From Acanthornis magna (taxonomy: Eukaryota; Chordata; Aves; Passeriformes; Acanthizidae), in NCBI GenBank assembly GCA_036785705.1, contig JAWUZG010000018.1, positions 6,793,501 to 6,857,500 on the forward strand: a DNA stretch of 64,000 nucleotides. The letters are read 5' to 3'. The position numbers and the translations under genes are program-made. Shown piece after piece: positions 48,261 to 64,000 of the stretch. How positions within the stretch are numbered: the stretch's first letter is position 1; the number at the start of each line of letters is the position of its first letter. Below the pieces are notes generated by a model. The model was not told where the DNA came from and did not search any database. It saw only the letters and a list, made by a program, of their open reading frames with translations.

Positions 48261-49372
48261 CTAAAAGTACCAGTTTAGATCCAATCTAATTTAAAAAAAT
48301 TGCTCTCAATAAACAAAATAATGCAGATTTCTGGGCTTTTCCTGTTTAATTAACCCTTTACTTTTGTTTTAACTGTATAATCCATAACCATGCAAAATAT
48401 TGTTTGTTTTAATTAAACCTTAATGGTAAATGACAGTCTGAATATTAATATATTCAGATCGCATCCTTTCTGTGCTATCTGACCAAGTTGCAATTCTGAC
48501 TTAATTTAGTGTAAATTAAATGCATCATGTGACTACAGATCACAGCTTTGTGTAGCCTAGATAGAAGCAGATGTGGCAAGGACTAACAACTGCTGCTTGG
48601 TAGCCTTCTTTTACCACGAAGCACTGTTTGGTGTGTATGTTTGTATTGTCACTCAAGGTTAAAACACAAGTAAGATGTTACTGAAACTATGAATGATGGA
48701 ATACATTATAGCCTTTCTGGTATACTGCAAGTGAGCCTTTCTCTTTTTTTCCCTCTTTATTCTAAATTAACATCTAATCCCACATGGAAAAAGTATTGCT
48801 TTCCATGCAGCCTGCTGAGCATCATTTTATAATGAGGTTTCATCACAGTGGATATTACTATAATAGGCTATAGCATTTTTCCCCTACTCCCTCCCCAGCC
48901 CATACAGTCAGTGGCCTATATATTCTGAAATGTCTGGGGACATGAATAGTCTCAGTTTTGAGGTGAGGTCTGAGGTCCATTGAGTAGACTTGATTTTTCA
49001 AAAGGCCAATTCTTTTGGCTTATCTAATAAAGACTGTCCCATTAAAATAGCTAAGAAATTAAGAAATCCAAAATAAAAGTATTCCTGGCATAAACACAAA
49101 ATCTTTTCCCCGTTTGATTAATTTTCCATCTTCTTGTAGAGCGCAGTAGAGGGCTTATGGGTGAAGTAGCCTGGTGTGGTTGGTACAGGAAATAAGGAGA
49201 TAACTAGATTGTATGTTACTCAGTTTTATTTCATTCCCTAAAACTGTGAGAACTCATTGCCAGTTGCACATCCCTGCAGCAGATTCCTTAACATGCACAT
49301 GGCCTTTTTCCAGCCCTGGTTCTCTACTTGTTTGCTGGGGAGAGGTGTGCAGTCTTTGAATATTCAGCATAG

Positions 49373-49993
<621 letters not shown>

Positions 49994-52900
49994 TAGAAGG
50001 TATTTGTATTTTGCTGTATGTGCCCATAAATATCCAAGCAGCCTTTGGCAGTGACATCTTCCATCAGAGCTGATGGCTACATTGGGCCACCATTTCTACT
50101 ACTTTCTCCTCCTTACAGCCAAGGTGAACCTTGGCTCCATAGCTTATCCAACACGGTCCAAAGCCTTACGTCCCACCAAACAGAATACGAGTCAACCAAG
50201 ACTTTCCAGGATGAATTTTCTCAAGAGATCAAAGAAATAGACTTTCCCTTTCCTAGTTGCACAACTATACTCCTGATGACCAAAACAAGTCAGGGATTCT
50301 TCATTGGACAATGCAAGAACACCTTTGTGAGATGGCAACATTAAATTCTCATAGACTTTTTATATTTAAATTGGAGGAACCAGTTGTGCTGAAACAAGAC
50401 AGTCTCTGCTTCTTCTGTATCTTTATCCAGGTCATTCAGTTTTAAGCATTGTTGCCCTTTCAGAATTTCTCTGTTTTTTCTACAGCAGCAGCAAAGTTAG
50501 GGCCTAGGACAGCAGGCTTTTTTCACGCTTCATAAACCCTAGGACTTCAGCACAGATGGCAGATTATGCTGTTTGTATAAAATCAAAAACCAGGCGATAT
50601 TTCCTGACAGTGGGTGCCCCAAATTATTCAACTTTGTAAAATGTAAAGAATCTAAGGCTGTACACAGTAATACATTTAGAGAGGTCTTCATCAAGTGACG
50701 CTTCTGTTTGGTAACATGATATTTTCTTTATGTATATATCTGTTTTTCTGCACAAAATAGCAGTACAATAGCTATGCAAATAAAATCTAAAATTACAATA
50801 GGCATAATATTTATGTTATTTCAAGAAGTACAGATTTTAAATAGAATGAAACATCAGTTTCCTTATGAAAATATCTTGTCGGTTTGCATTTGCACAGACA
50901 TGACCTCTTATTTCTTGTATTCCTTAGGAAGAATTATGTTGAGGGCAAGCTACAAACTGTAATATCTGTTTAATGCTGGTGATTTTCTGTCTGAGACAAT
51001 GAAAGCTTTTAATGCAGTTAATATTTATGCTTTAAATTAGCTGGATGTTGATCAAATCTCAGGGGTATAATTTCATTCATTAATTAAAGACCACTGCCAA
51101 GACTGACAATGTGGCGTTTCTGCAAACATAGTCCCTTTCATATTTTGTTCTGTATTAGAAATGAAAAATTCTAAAATTGTGGCTATGAACTACCGGCAAT
51201 TATAAAAAGTGTTAAAGAGGAGAGAAAGTGCATATATTCTGGCATGTGTTTTTCTGGAGGACATTTTCTAAATTAATTTAACCTCCTCCAAGAAGGGTTT
51301 CAAAGGAAACACTTAACTCTTCGCTTTCAAGAGTAGAGGTTTTCAGCCTACTGGGGTGCAAAGGTGATGAAGAAGGGCATTCTGTTTTCCGTGTGGTACG
51401 AAAAAAAGCCCTATCAAATCATTCAAAATTCTAATTGTAGCCTTGCTGGGCCTCTGTTACTCAGTGCATATAAAAAGGTGAATGTGTTGGGAAAGTGTGT
51501 AGGTAAATCTTGTTTCCTTTTCCCAGAACCAGGGCAAGCCTGCCACTGGTCTCATGGGCTTTCTCAGGAAATGTTCGTATCTTCCTCCAAGAGCCTGGTG
51601 CTGCCTTTTTGTGCCTCCATTCCTTTCATATACTGAATTTCAATTTTTTCCCTAATTCAATGGTTTGTGGGGTTTTTGGAGAGAAGTGTTTCTTCTAGCA
51701 GTTCTTAGGAATTTAGGCAGTTGTTGTTGCACAGGGTGTTCTTTAAATCTGGGACAAGGTAGAAAATACTGCAGAGTTCCTAGATTCTACTCTTTTCCTT
51801 TGAGAGCACATGGGAGTATAGAATCTGATCACTGGGATATGTCCCTCTCTCCTCTCCTCTCCCTTCCATTTAATTAGTTCAAGGGATGCTTCCCTTCAGT
51901 TTAACCCCATCAGCTCGGGATTTGGGGTTTTTGGTTGTTTTCTTCCCTTGTGGGATGAAATGATAAGCGTGTGAAAGGCAGTGTTATTAATATTAGCACA
52001 GTTCTGTAACTGAGTTTCAGTTAATGTGCTCTTTTGTATGTGTGCAGTGTTTTATGGCACTATTAAGAAACCAGAATCTTTGGGATTAACGGTCTAAATG
52101 GGCTGGCCATACTGTAATTCAAATTCAGATCAAGTAATTCAGGATGCAGTCTGATTGTCTTGTCAGACTTGGCTGATTTATTTTGCATTTCAGATTACAG
52201 ATTACTTTTGTGAATGTATTTCTTACAGATATTGCAGCTGGAAAAAAGATCTATATTTTTGCCATTAACTGTAATGCCCATAACTAATCTGAGTAAAATC
52301 TTACAATTCGTGTCTGTTATAAAAAAATAAGTAAGGAGAAAGGAAAATAGCAAAATCCATTGTCTATGCATATATGGATACAATTATATTGACCATATAA
52401 ACAGTCATGGTTGTATTATACAAATGACAGTATTTTAGAAATATGATTAATCTATTTGGAGATTGTCTTAATAGTTCTGAATTGAGCCATAAAAAAATCT
52501 AGCAAACCTCAACATAAACAAGACTGAATGGGTAAGGTCTTAGTGCTTAATAAGAGAAAGTAAAATATCTATTTCGCAATAGATTTTTTTTTTTGTGCAG
52601 TACGAAATCATACTGGAATTTTTCAGTTCCTGTAATTGAAAATGTAACAGTGATATAAATGCTTTCATTCATTTAAGAAATGCTAATTGCTGTGGATTTC
52701 ATTCCCCCACCCTCCAAGAAAATGCATCCTTGTATATATGCATCGGCACAATGTGCTGGCAGCTATGAAACCAGAAGTAAAAATAGCTAGTAACAAACTG
52801 GAGGGACAAATGAAACAGATGTCTTAAAAGTAAAGAGGCACCTTGGAGAAAAAGATAAGAAATAAGAACAGCTATTTTTTCAGCCCATATTTTCGGAGTA

Positions 52901-53434
52901 GTTGACTGTGAACAGTTGTATTGTTCTATAGAATGAAAACTGTGCAAAAGTACACAAAATAGCATTTTCAGCCAATTTTTCTTAGGCCTTGATTAAGCTT
53001 GCCATTTAAGTCACTTGGTTTTACAATCAGGTTTAAAGTTAGTTTTCAGAGGTAAGTAAAGTTTCTCTCCTTTGCCTGACAATGCTGAAATAGCCTGGTC
53101 CTGTTGTTGGTGATCCTTGGAAACAGAGCAGCCTTACTCTGCTTTCTGCACAGGTGGGAAGGAAGGCATGGCTATTAACTAGAGCATGTTAGTAACAGGT
53201 TGCATTCATTCTTGGACCACTTGGACACTGTTTTTAAGCAGGCACTTACATTGCAAGGCACACCTCTCTAGGTACTGTTTTTTCAGTGATAAGAATAATG
53301 AACACTTTACACTACTTGCTTTGGAAAATACATGCAAAAGCTCAGTCGTTGAAAGGTTATTGAATTATGACATCACTGATCTACTAATTTTTACTATTGG
53401 TTGAATAAGAAAAAATCTGAATGTTTATTTTGTC

Positions 53435-53473
53435 AACACTTAATATAATATTTGAACACTTAATATAATATTT
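53435..53473 (+). repeat. Two tandem copies of a 20-bp AT-rich unit
   Basis: AACACTTAATATAATATTT occurs at 53435-53453 and again at 53455-53473, separated by one G. Confidence 0.95.
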
Positions 53474-54527
53474 AAACTTCAGAACAAACAAATGACACTT
53501 GCACCCTGCGTTTTGTACAGTTTTAGTAAATGTTGTTTCTTTTATTGGAAATGCCTTTAACACCAAGCCTTTCTCTTGTTTTGCAGCTAAATACCATTCT
53601 GCCCTGTTAAAATCTTTACACATATGGTCTTCCTAAATATTCTTTAACAGCTTGGATTGAAATGAATCAAAAGATTTCACTTCAATATAAAATAGACCAG
53701 ATTTGCTTAACCACAAAATCATTGTAAAAGATTCCACCGATCTTACTAGATGCACAAAGAGGTTCCTGTTTAAGAGGGCACACAGTACACCAGATGAATT
53801 AAATTTGCATATATCAATTGTATTGTCAAATAGCCTCATTAAAATTGTCAAAGAGCAATGTGACAGTACTGCAGATTCATACTTGCAAGGCAAAAAATCC
53901 TTTTGCTGCCAATAGAATCAAAATAAAAGAAATTGTTTTCAAGGAGTGATTTTCAGAAGTTCCTGATCAGCCATCATTTATGGAGACAGATACACTATTT
54001 AAGCATCCTTAGTCTCCTTAGTCCAAATTACCTTGCTGCATAAATAAAAAAATTGCTTCTAGTGTAGGATGCTTCTTCTGCCTGGTGTTTGCCAAATAAA
54101 CATAATGCAGGACATGAAAGAATATAATTCAAAGTAATAAATTAAGCAGTTTTTAAAAGTAGAAATCCAGACAGTTTCACTGAAACTTCTCTTCAAGTGA
54201 AAAACCCTCTTATGGAATAAGCTCATGTACCATTTATACTGATCTTTTAAATACTGTTATTTCAGTTTTGTGTAACATAACATCTTGTGATTAAAGTGAA
54301 GGCTTCTGACAAATGTCTTCTCAGAATTGAGAATTAGATTGTTCCAGTTCAGGACAGCCCAAAATTTGAAGTCATAACTTTCACAAATTCATATTTTCTA
54401 ACCTTGCACAGCTCTTAATATGCTTGTCTATCTGTAAGTTCTTAGTATGGATTATAATAATATTAATAGTAATACTAATAAAGTGTCCATAGTCTTTAGT
54501 ATTATTTAGCATTGAGAGTAAAATCCA

Positions 54528-55425
54528 ATCATGGAAAAATTTAGATGGTGAGGGTCCTCTCGAGGTCAGCTGGTCCAGTGTCCTGCTTGAAGCAGCGCTG
54601 CCTTGAAAGTTGGATCAGGTTGCTCTGGGCCTCCTCCAGTCCAGTGTGAAAACCTCCCAAGGTGGAGTTCACCAGTGACAGACTGCCCCAGAGCCTAGCC
54701 ACAGTGAAATTTCTTTTTTCTTCTGCTTTTGATTGCCGCTATTGCCCTTTGCTGTGTATCTTGGAGAAGCACGTGCTTCGTTCATGGCTGCATTCCCCTT
54801 TGGATGGCTGAATGGTATCTGCTGTTGGATATCCTGCCTGCTTCCTTGGCTGGCTGAGCGAGCCTGGCACCTTGACCATTCCTCAAATGCTGGATGCTGC
54901 AGCCCTGTAGTGGTCTTGCTGGCCTTCCTCCAGTTACGAGGCAGTTTGGCCAGTTTGTCAGTACTTCTTTCTTGTGCTGGGGAGCCCAAAAGTGGCTCTG
55001 GTGCTCCTGGAGTAGTTTCACATATGCTTAATAAAAGGCTAAATCTCTTTTGGTACACCCCTCCTGGTTTGGCCCAGTATCAAGTTAACTTCAATCATGG
55101 CAAGCTCTCACCACTGACCCATATCCAACTTGCCCTACAGGACACGAGAGTCTTTCCTTTTGTCTTTCTATTTTTCCTCTTTTCTTCCTTCGCATTGCAG
55201 AACTGCCAACTTCAATTGGTGTCCAACTGTTGCAGGCAGTGGAAGGCTCCCAGGGGCAGGACATTGTATCTTTCTTACCAAAACTTTGTGAGAGTTTCTT
55301 GGCTCATTTATCCAATATGTCAGAAAGCTCCTCTGAATGGTGTTCCTGTCCTCTAATGGGGTAACAGCTCCCCCAAGTTTGGTATCATCCACAAATTTGG
55401 GGAACAATGCATTCTTCATACGGGC
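54528..55425 (-). mobile_element. CR1 retroposon, - strand (about 900 bp)
   Basis: On the + strand it begins as a diverged CR1 terminus (AATCATGGAAAAATTTAGAT). It continues through GGTCAGCTGGTCCAGTGTCC, CTTGGAGAAGCACGTGCTTC, GACCATTCCTCAAATGCTGG, AGTATCAAGTTAACTTCAAT and GGTATCATCCACAAATTTGG, the last being a well-known internal CR1 phrase read in reverse. It lies antisense in a JAKMIP1 intron. The 207-codon + strand frame and the 129-codon minus-strand frame here are by-products of the element. Confidence 0.85.
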
Positions 55426-58400
55426 AATTGACAAAGCTGTTAAAATGTGTTTCTCCCTTTGGTTTTCAAGGTATAAAATTAAATGAACAAATAAAATACT
55501 TTCAAGTTCTAAGAGATTCAGCAACTATTTTTCAGTAAAAATCTGAAAAATAGTAAAAGCAAAAGTTTAATGCTCCACCAAATCCCAGATTACCTACTGA
55601 TGGGAGCAGTTTTCTAATAACATTCATGTTCTCCTGCATTCCCATTACTAGGATTTTGTCATTTTAAGGCAGTGGAATTCATATCTTTATGTTACATTCG
55701 TCATTGGTGGCAATGCAGAGACATTTGTCTCTGAAAATTCTGGATCAGAGGCTCAGTGGGCAGTTGGCAGGGGCACTCCCTGATGAGAAGGGTGGAGCCT
55801 TGGCTTTCCTCACTTCACTTGTGCAATGGCACATGTGCATGAGTTTTGATTCCTAACCAAAGTCTTGAATTTTGAGACTGGAAAGCTGAGCTTTGAATCA
55901 TCCAAGGCAGTCATGCACGGTTGGGTAGAGCTGTAGCGTGCTTCTTCTCGGGCGCTTAACCCCGCATGTATTTCACACACAGCTGCTGATATCAAATTGT
56001 GGGCTGTTCCCTGGATTTTGCCATCTGTTTGAGACACGTGTTTCAGCTGCATTCCAAGGCTGAGCTAATCTGCAGCAAAGACCCACCACCTCCAGCTTTG
56101 TAGGACTGCAAATAATACTCGGCTTTCTGTCCTCTGAAGATTTATGCTTGTTCTCTTAGGAGCTAACAGGGCAGCAGTTCCAGCCAAACGTTGTTTTTCC
56201 CTGAATCAAGCAGATCTAATGAAACCATTTTTATAGTGCAGGCTCAGCATTTTATGTTTGTTCTTAGTATTTTCTAAAAAGTTAGGTCACAAATTTGACT
56301 TCTGTGTGTCCTTACAATGTCTGGAACAGTATTAAAACCCGCAAAAGTTACATATGGTATAGCACCCGGACAAAAAATCTCCTAAAGTTTGTATTACTTA
56401 GTTTTGCTACATTCTTATCTTTTTGACTACTTGTTCATTATAGCTCTGTCACTGAACGCTTGGGATAGGTAATAGGAAAAATCCAGTAACAGAGGCTGTA
56501 ATTGGCTTTTGAGAAAGATGTGAGAAACCTCCTATCAGTAAGTTCTGGTATTTTCTGCTGATGTGGTGTTTCTTGTATAATTTATCAAAACTTCTAATGA
56601 GATTTACAGACTTCAGAAAAATATGTAGGAAGAGCTACTGGAGGAAGTTATTGACTGTTGGTTTAGAAACATTAAGCACAAAATTAAGAGTAAGTCCTAT
56701 CTACTTTTGTCTGTGACCCTTATTACTCCACTGAATGGTTGGCATTTCTTGCCCCTTTCCCCCCTAAGTTTCTCAAATAAGCAGCAAATATTTATTTAAA
56801 TAGCTGACCGTGTCTGTTGTAGAGAATACTGTGCACAACTCTGGAATATTTTAATTCTTCTCTCCAGATGGGCTTTCAGCTTGGGATATTGTTGTCAGGT
56901 CTTAGTGTCCCTTTATAAATGTAAAACATGATAATTACATTTGGTTCAGTCTTTACCTGGTTTTCTTTTGAGCAGCATCTTCTTTTTGTTATTCATAGTG
57001 ATCACCAATCCTTCTGTTATGATAGCCCTATTTTCAGTGTCAGGCACTTAGTATAAAGGTCAATTAAATTTCTTCTGGAGAAGAGCACTGTAGAATTTTG
57101 TTCTGCAGTTGGCTAAGAGATAACTTTGACAAGGATGGGTAAAAGAGGAAGGTCTTACACTTGGCAATGCAGCAGCTGGCTTTTTCCACTTTGGAAACTG
57201 AATATGTCATTGCCTTGATAGATGTGGCTTTTAATTCCCTGGAATATCTCTTTCAACTTCATGAGAGGCTAAAGTTCCCCCAAAGGCCTCTGACTTTTTT
57301 TTCACTGTAGCTATTGAAGTGTGGCATAATTGGCAGGGGCTGCTTCTTCCAATGACTGGCTTGATTCTCTTTCATGTTTGATAAATATTATTAAAAGACT
57401 CATTTCTGCTCATTTCTCTTAGCTCTAAGGGGGCAGTTAGATACCTGTTCTTAGGAGCCTGGGTAATTTTGACACTGGCTATAAATGCTAGCTCTTCATT
57501 GACATAATGCATGTAGTATCTCTGTTCAGCATCTAACATTTGACAGCACAAAACCCCTTAAGAAATGATATTAAAAAAGCTCTAATTTGAACCAAGAGCT
57601 CGAGAGTTACTTATGCTACTCAGGGTGATTTCTCAGTAATTTGCCTCTGCAGCTGCTTGTGAATGATCTTATTTTCTTTAAATCCTCTTTTAGAGGGTAT
57701 TGCTCCTACTTTTCTTCTCAAGGCATATAATTGAAAATACCTCCTAACCTCATGTTGCTCCACTGCCTTCCTACCACAGACTTTTTGTACTGAACTGTAC
57801 CACCCGTAAATGCATATAGAAAATAATCACTATTCTGAAGTTCTTTAAAATCCATGCAAAACAGAACGTAAAAGAGTTCACTTTGTAGCTGCAAAAAGTG
57901 ACTAAATTCATTTTAAGCTGAGAACAAAGTTGAAACCAAAGCAGTCAGAAGGAATTTCTGGGATTATATATTTGATTTAAAACAATACCTTTGAGCCCAG
58001 TGCATGACTGGATCTCATTGTGCTAAATATGCTGGAAGACAAGATGGTATCTATCCTTTGTATCTTAGTGAGAGGTCCCAAATGAGCTGCAGAACAGGCA
58101 GGAATATGTGAAAGCAGTGGTGGGAGTCAGTGCACACAGGTTCCAGTTGCCACATCTTGGTCCTTCAAGTGGGTACAGTGTCGTGGTAGAAAACATGAAA
58201 ATGCTCCTTAATCTGATATGCTGAAGGGCTTCTGTGCCTGAAAGCTCTCTTAACACTTAGTCTAATAAAAAATATTGCTTCTCTTTAAGACCGTGTAGAT
58301 TCTTAGACAGTCTTAGCTGTGACAGTGTTGCTTCCACAACATATGCTTGATTAAAATAGCAAGCAGCAGGGAACCTGGATTAATCCATTTTGATTTTCAT

Positions 58401-61397
58401 TTGCCTAATGGAAGATATGCTTCTCCCCACTAAAATAGAGACTGTGATACACAGTCTAATATACATACCTAATTCATACCTAATTACATTAGGTTGTTTT
58501 CCTTTATGCTGCCAGCTTTTTTCTCCTTAATGTAACAAACTGTGGCTCCAATGGTTCTCCAGTTGGACAGAACTGTCATGGAGACTTTGTTTGAGCTTTT
58601 ACAACTATTAGAATATATAATACTAGGCTAAACTAAAGTCTTCTTCTGTGGCATCTTATTTTCAGTTTAAACCTAAACCACCTCTCCCTTTTTTCTTGTC
58701 ATGCACCTCCTCTTTCATTACCTTCTGGGCCCTTGACATACCATTGCTCTCACATGGAACTGAGAGAGGTTGCATTGCTGTAAAATACTTCTCTTCCTTT
58801 TTTCTCCATTCTGGAGCAATTTGTACTCTCTATTAAGAAAACAAGCAGGGAAGATGAACAAATTTGCTCTGTACTGTGCAAGGCTGAAAAAGATAGTAAG
58901 CCTGTGGGTCAGATTGCAGTAGATGCAAGAAAATCGAGACATTAACTGGGTTGATGCAGTTATATTGGATAAGTAAAGGGTGGAACTGTCCCCTAGAAGA
59001 GGGCACAATTGTATTGACTCCCATGGTTCTGAAACAGAACTTGGAGACATTCTTGCTGCAGTTCTAGCAATCTTTATCAATTCGTCATAAGTTAGTTTAG
59101 AAATTATTTGTTCTGGTGGTTTGTGCTTACAAAAAATGGAGCACTATTGCAGTGGTCTGTGTGTGCGTGCACATGTTTACATGAGTAAGAGGTTTTCTAG
59201 TGCATTCCTGTAACTTAAAATAGAAACCCAAAATAAAAAAGGATCTGCAGTCATTGCTATTATATCAGTGTTTCAAAGACTTTTATGTTTGACTGAAACA
59301 TGGGGCATTTGATGTTTTCTGAAGATGCATCACATGCAGATTTTTATGGCAGGAAAAAGAGCAGTAGGAAAAGCAGAGGAGCAGAGGAGGATTCTGCCTT
59401 GCCTAAACCCCCATCTCAAAGCCATGCTCTTTCATGGCATTTCTTTCTAATTTGTGTGAGCTGGTGTGCTTTGATCAATGGACATGTGGAGGGAGGGTGT
59501 GACTGCTCCGGTCACATCTGTTTCAAAGGATCACTTCTGCAGCAGTTCAGCAAGCAGCAGATGTACCAAGATTGTTGCTTTCTTTTTTCTTCCAGCTTAA
59601 AACCTGTGTCATTGCATTTACCATCAAGTCATGAGAATATGAAGAGTATGAAATATGCGACTGATTGGGTATCTGAAATTAGGGCTGCATAACCTTGGGT
59701 CTTCTTAATAAATATGTGCCTTGCCTGGGCAAATTCCTGTGTCAGTTGTATGGATGTTCAGTGTGAACACCTGTGTAATTGAAAGTGAAACTGTCCACAG
59801 TATTTAGTTACATGACATTTTTTCCTCCCGAGGGCTCCCTGATAGATCAGAGTGCATGACAGATAGCATTTAGTAAATGAGGCAGCTGCTTAATTTTTGT
59901 CATTGTTGTTCTCTGCACAGTCCCTCTGAAACCCTTCACGGTGCAGATTTTTCCATTAATAAAAACTGCATTCTTTCCCTGCAAGTCCTTTTTGGCATAC
60001 TTGGAAGTCTCACAAATGTTAGTTGACATACTGGAAAGTATTGTTTTTATTTACTGCATGAGAAGTTGGGACACAGCAACTTTTCTAAATCAAGAAAGAA
60101 ATCTCCATCAGAACCAATCTTCATCAGTTCCAGTTAGAACTTCAGAGTAGTCTAGACCAGCTTATTCACTTCAAATCTGACCTTTTTATCTTTGATCATG
60201 ATTCAGCCAGGCCATCTCCTGCCACTCAGGTTCTGTACACAAATTAATTTCACGTGCTTTGTAGACTGTGAAAGGATTAAGGCAAGAATCCTGAAGAAGC
60301 AAATTGCATCCAATCATTTAATCTCATTGTGTTAATCCTGTAAATCACTTTGGTTGAACTATAAATTACTTCTAGCATTTCTTTTTTTTTCTTTTCCTTC
60401 CTTTTTCTTTTGGTGTAACATAAAGGACTTCTATGGATGTAGGACTATAATAAACAACAAATGTATGATTTAACAAGTTCATGATTTTATTTTATTTTTT
60501 CAAATAAGATTATAATCCTCTTACTTCCAAAATTCCATGAGTTTATGTTGTCCAAGAAAACAGTTTTGTAAACTGAGGGAGATACAGCACAGTTCCAACA
60601 AATATATTGTTAATGGTTAACATTCATGTTAAGAAATCTGTTTCTATAGTAACTGCTGCAGATTGTCACTTCCTCTAGCATTTGGAATAGTACCAAAGTG
60701 AATTTAACACTGATGCTGCGAGGGACAAATCCTATGAGAGCTGCAGTAGATCACGGCGAGCAATGTGCTTTATTTGGTATGGAGATGTATGAACACACAG
60801 TTCAGTAACCAGAGAGGGTGTTTAAGAACTATTTCTTCCTACCCTTTATTCTAATGGTCTGTGTGCACTTACTTTTTTCCTTCTACACAAAGACTAGTCC
60901 TCATTTGAATCTTACAACAAGGGCACATAAAATACATAGGTATGCTTAAGATTTTAAGTATTGTGCATGTATATGCTACTAATTTTAAATATCTGTGAAG
61001 AGATTTACCACACGGGATTTTCACTAATAAAGAGGGATTCAACATGGGGCAAATGTGTGTGGCTCAAGCTTTGAAACAAAGCCCAGGTGAGATTTAAAGG
61101 GTGTCTTTGTCCTATCTTGTACTAGTCATGTTTCTTCTCTGAAACACAGTGAAGGGAGATTTTTCTTCTCCTTATGGAAGTGTGTATCCTCAGATGAAGT
61201 GGATATTTTCAGTGGCTATGTGTTCTGTTTCAGTGTATATTTGCATCTGGTTTTGTTTGTCTCTTGAGCTGAGACTGGACCAAGGAAACTCATGATCAAG
61301 TGAAGGCTGAAACTTGTTTAAGAACAGAGAAAAAAGACTACAGAGGAGATACATCTTCTTTTTGGCAGCCACTGTTTTGGTGCTGGTGTAATTCTGA

Positions 61398-64000
<2,603 letters not shown>

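Noticed and set aside
47970..48264. Five overlapping G+C-rich frames on both strands
   Set aside because: They lie in an LTR-like fragment, and G+C-rich repeats lack stops by composition.
54733..55356. Longest open frame in the window, 207 codons on the + strand
   Set aside because: It runs antisense through a minus-strand CR1 fragment, has no splice context and resembles no protein family.
59300..59692. 130-codon frame in the second JAKMIP1 intron
   Set aside because: No similarity recognised and no plausible acceptor and donor pair giving a JAKMIP-like segment.

Overview
This is a vertebrate nuclear window, almost certainly from a bird. Its interspersed repeats are nearly all CR1 retroposon fragments, with a few LTR fragments and no mammalian-type SINEs. 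Two LTR-like fragments (about 13.9 kb and 48.0 kb) resemble, from memory, elements common in songbird genomes, so a passerine is my best guess. No bacterial-type operons, CRISPR arrays or tRNA/rRNA genes were seen.

The only gene recognised with confidence is the 5' half of JAKMIP1 (Janus kinase and microtubule interacting protein 1, also called MARLIN-1), on the + strand. Four coding exons are visible at 41537-41665, 49463-49957, 61494-61703 and 62367-62486. They splice in phase 0 throughout and give the first 318 residues, a charged, coiled-coil-rich protein. A strong splice acceptor at 41389-41390 suggests the start-codon exon begins with about 146 bases of 5' UTR. The upstream non-coding exon(s) and promoter were not located, and the gene runs off the right edge.

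Layout: 1-28.8 kb is gene-poor DNA with CR1 3' ends (about 0.3, 7.7, 11.3, 14.4 and 17.2 kb), a 34-bp minisatellite attached to one CR1 tail, an LTR-like fragment and a probable minus-strand solo LTR (17970-18398). It also holds AT-rich stretches that read like conserved regulatory DNA (15.0-16.7 kb) and a CpG-richer patch (20.6-20.85 kb). At 28828 a good splice acceptor opens a 33-codon frame ending in a stop, with AATAAA downstream; it is a candidate terminal exon of an unidentified transcript. From 29 to 41.4 kb I see only AT-rich non-coding DNA and microsatellites. The JAKMIP1 introns carry three minus-strand CR1 fragments (45.2, 47.4 and 54.5 kb) and an LTR-like fragment (48.0 kb).

I found no convincing novel multi-gene system. 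The points most worth checking are the orphan terminal exon, the CR1-born minisatellite, the candidate regulatory elements and the fully frame-symmetric JAKMIP1 exons. Nearly all other open frames are chance, low-complexity or retroposon-derived.
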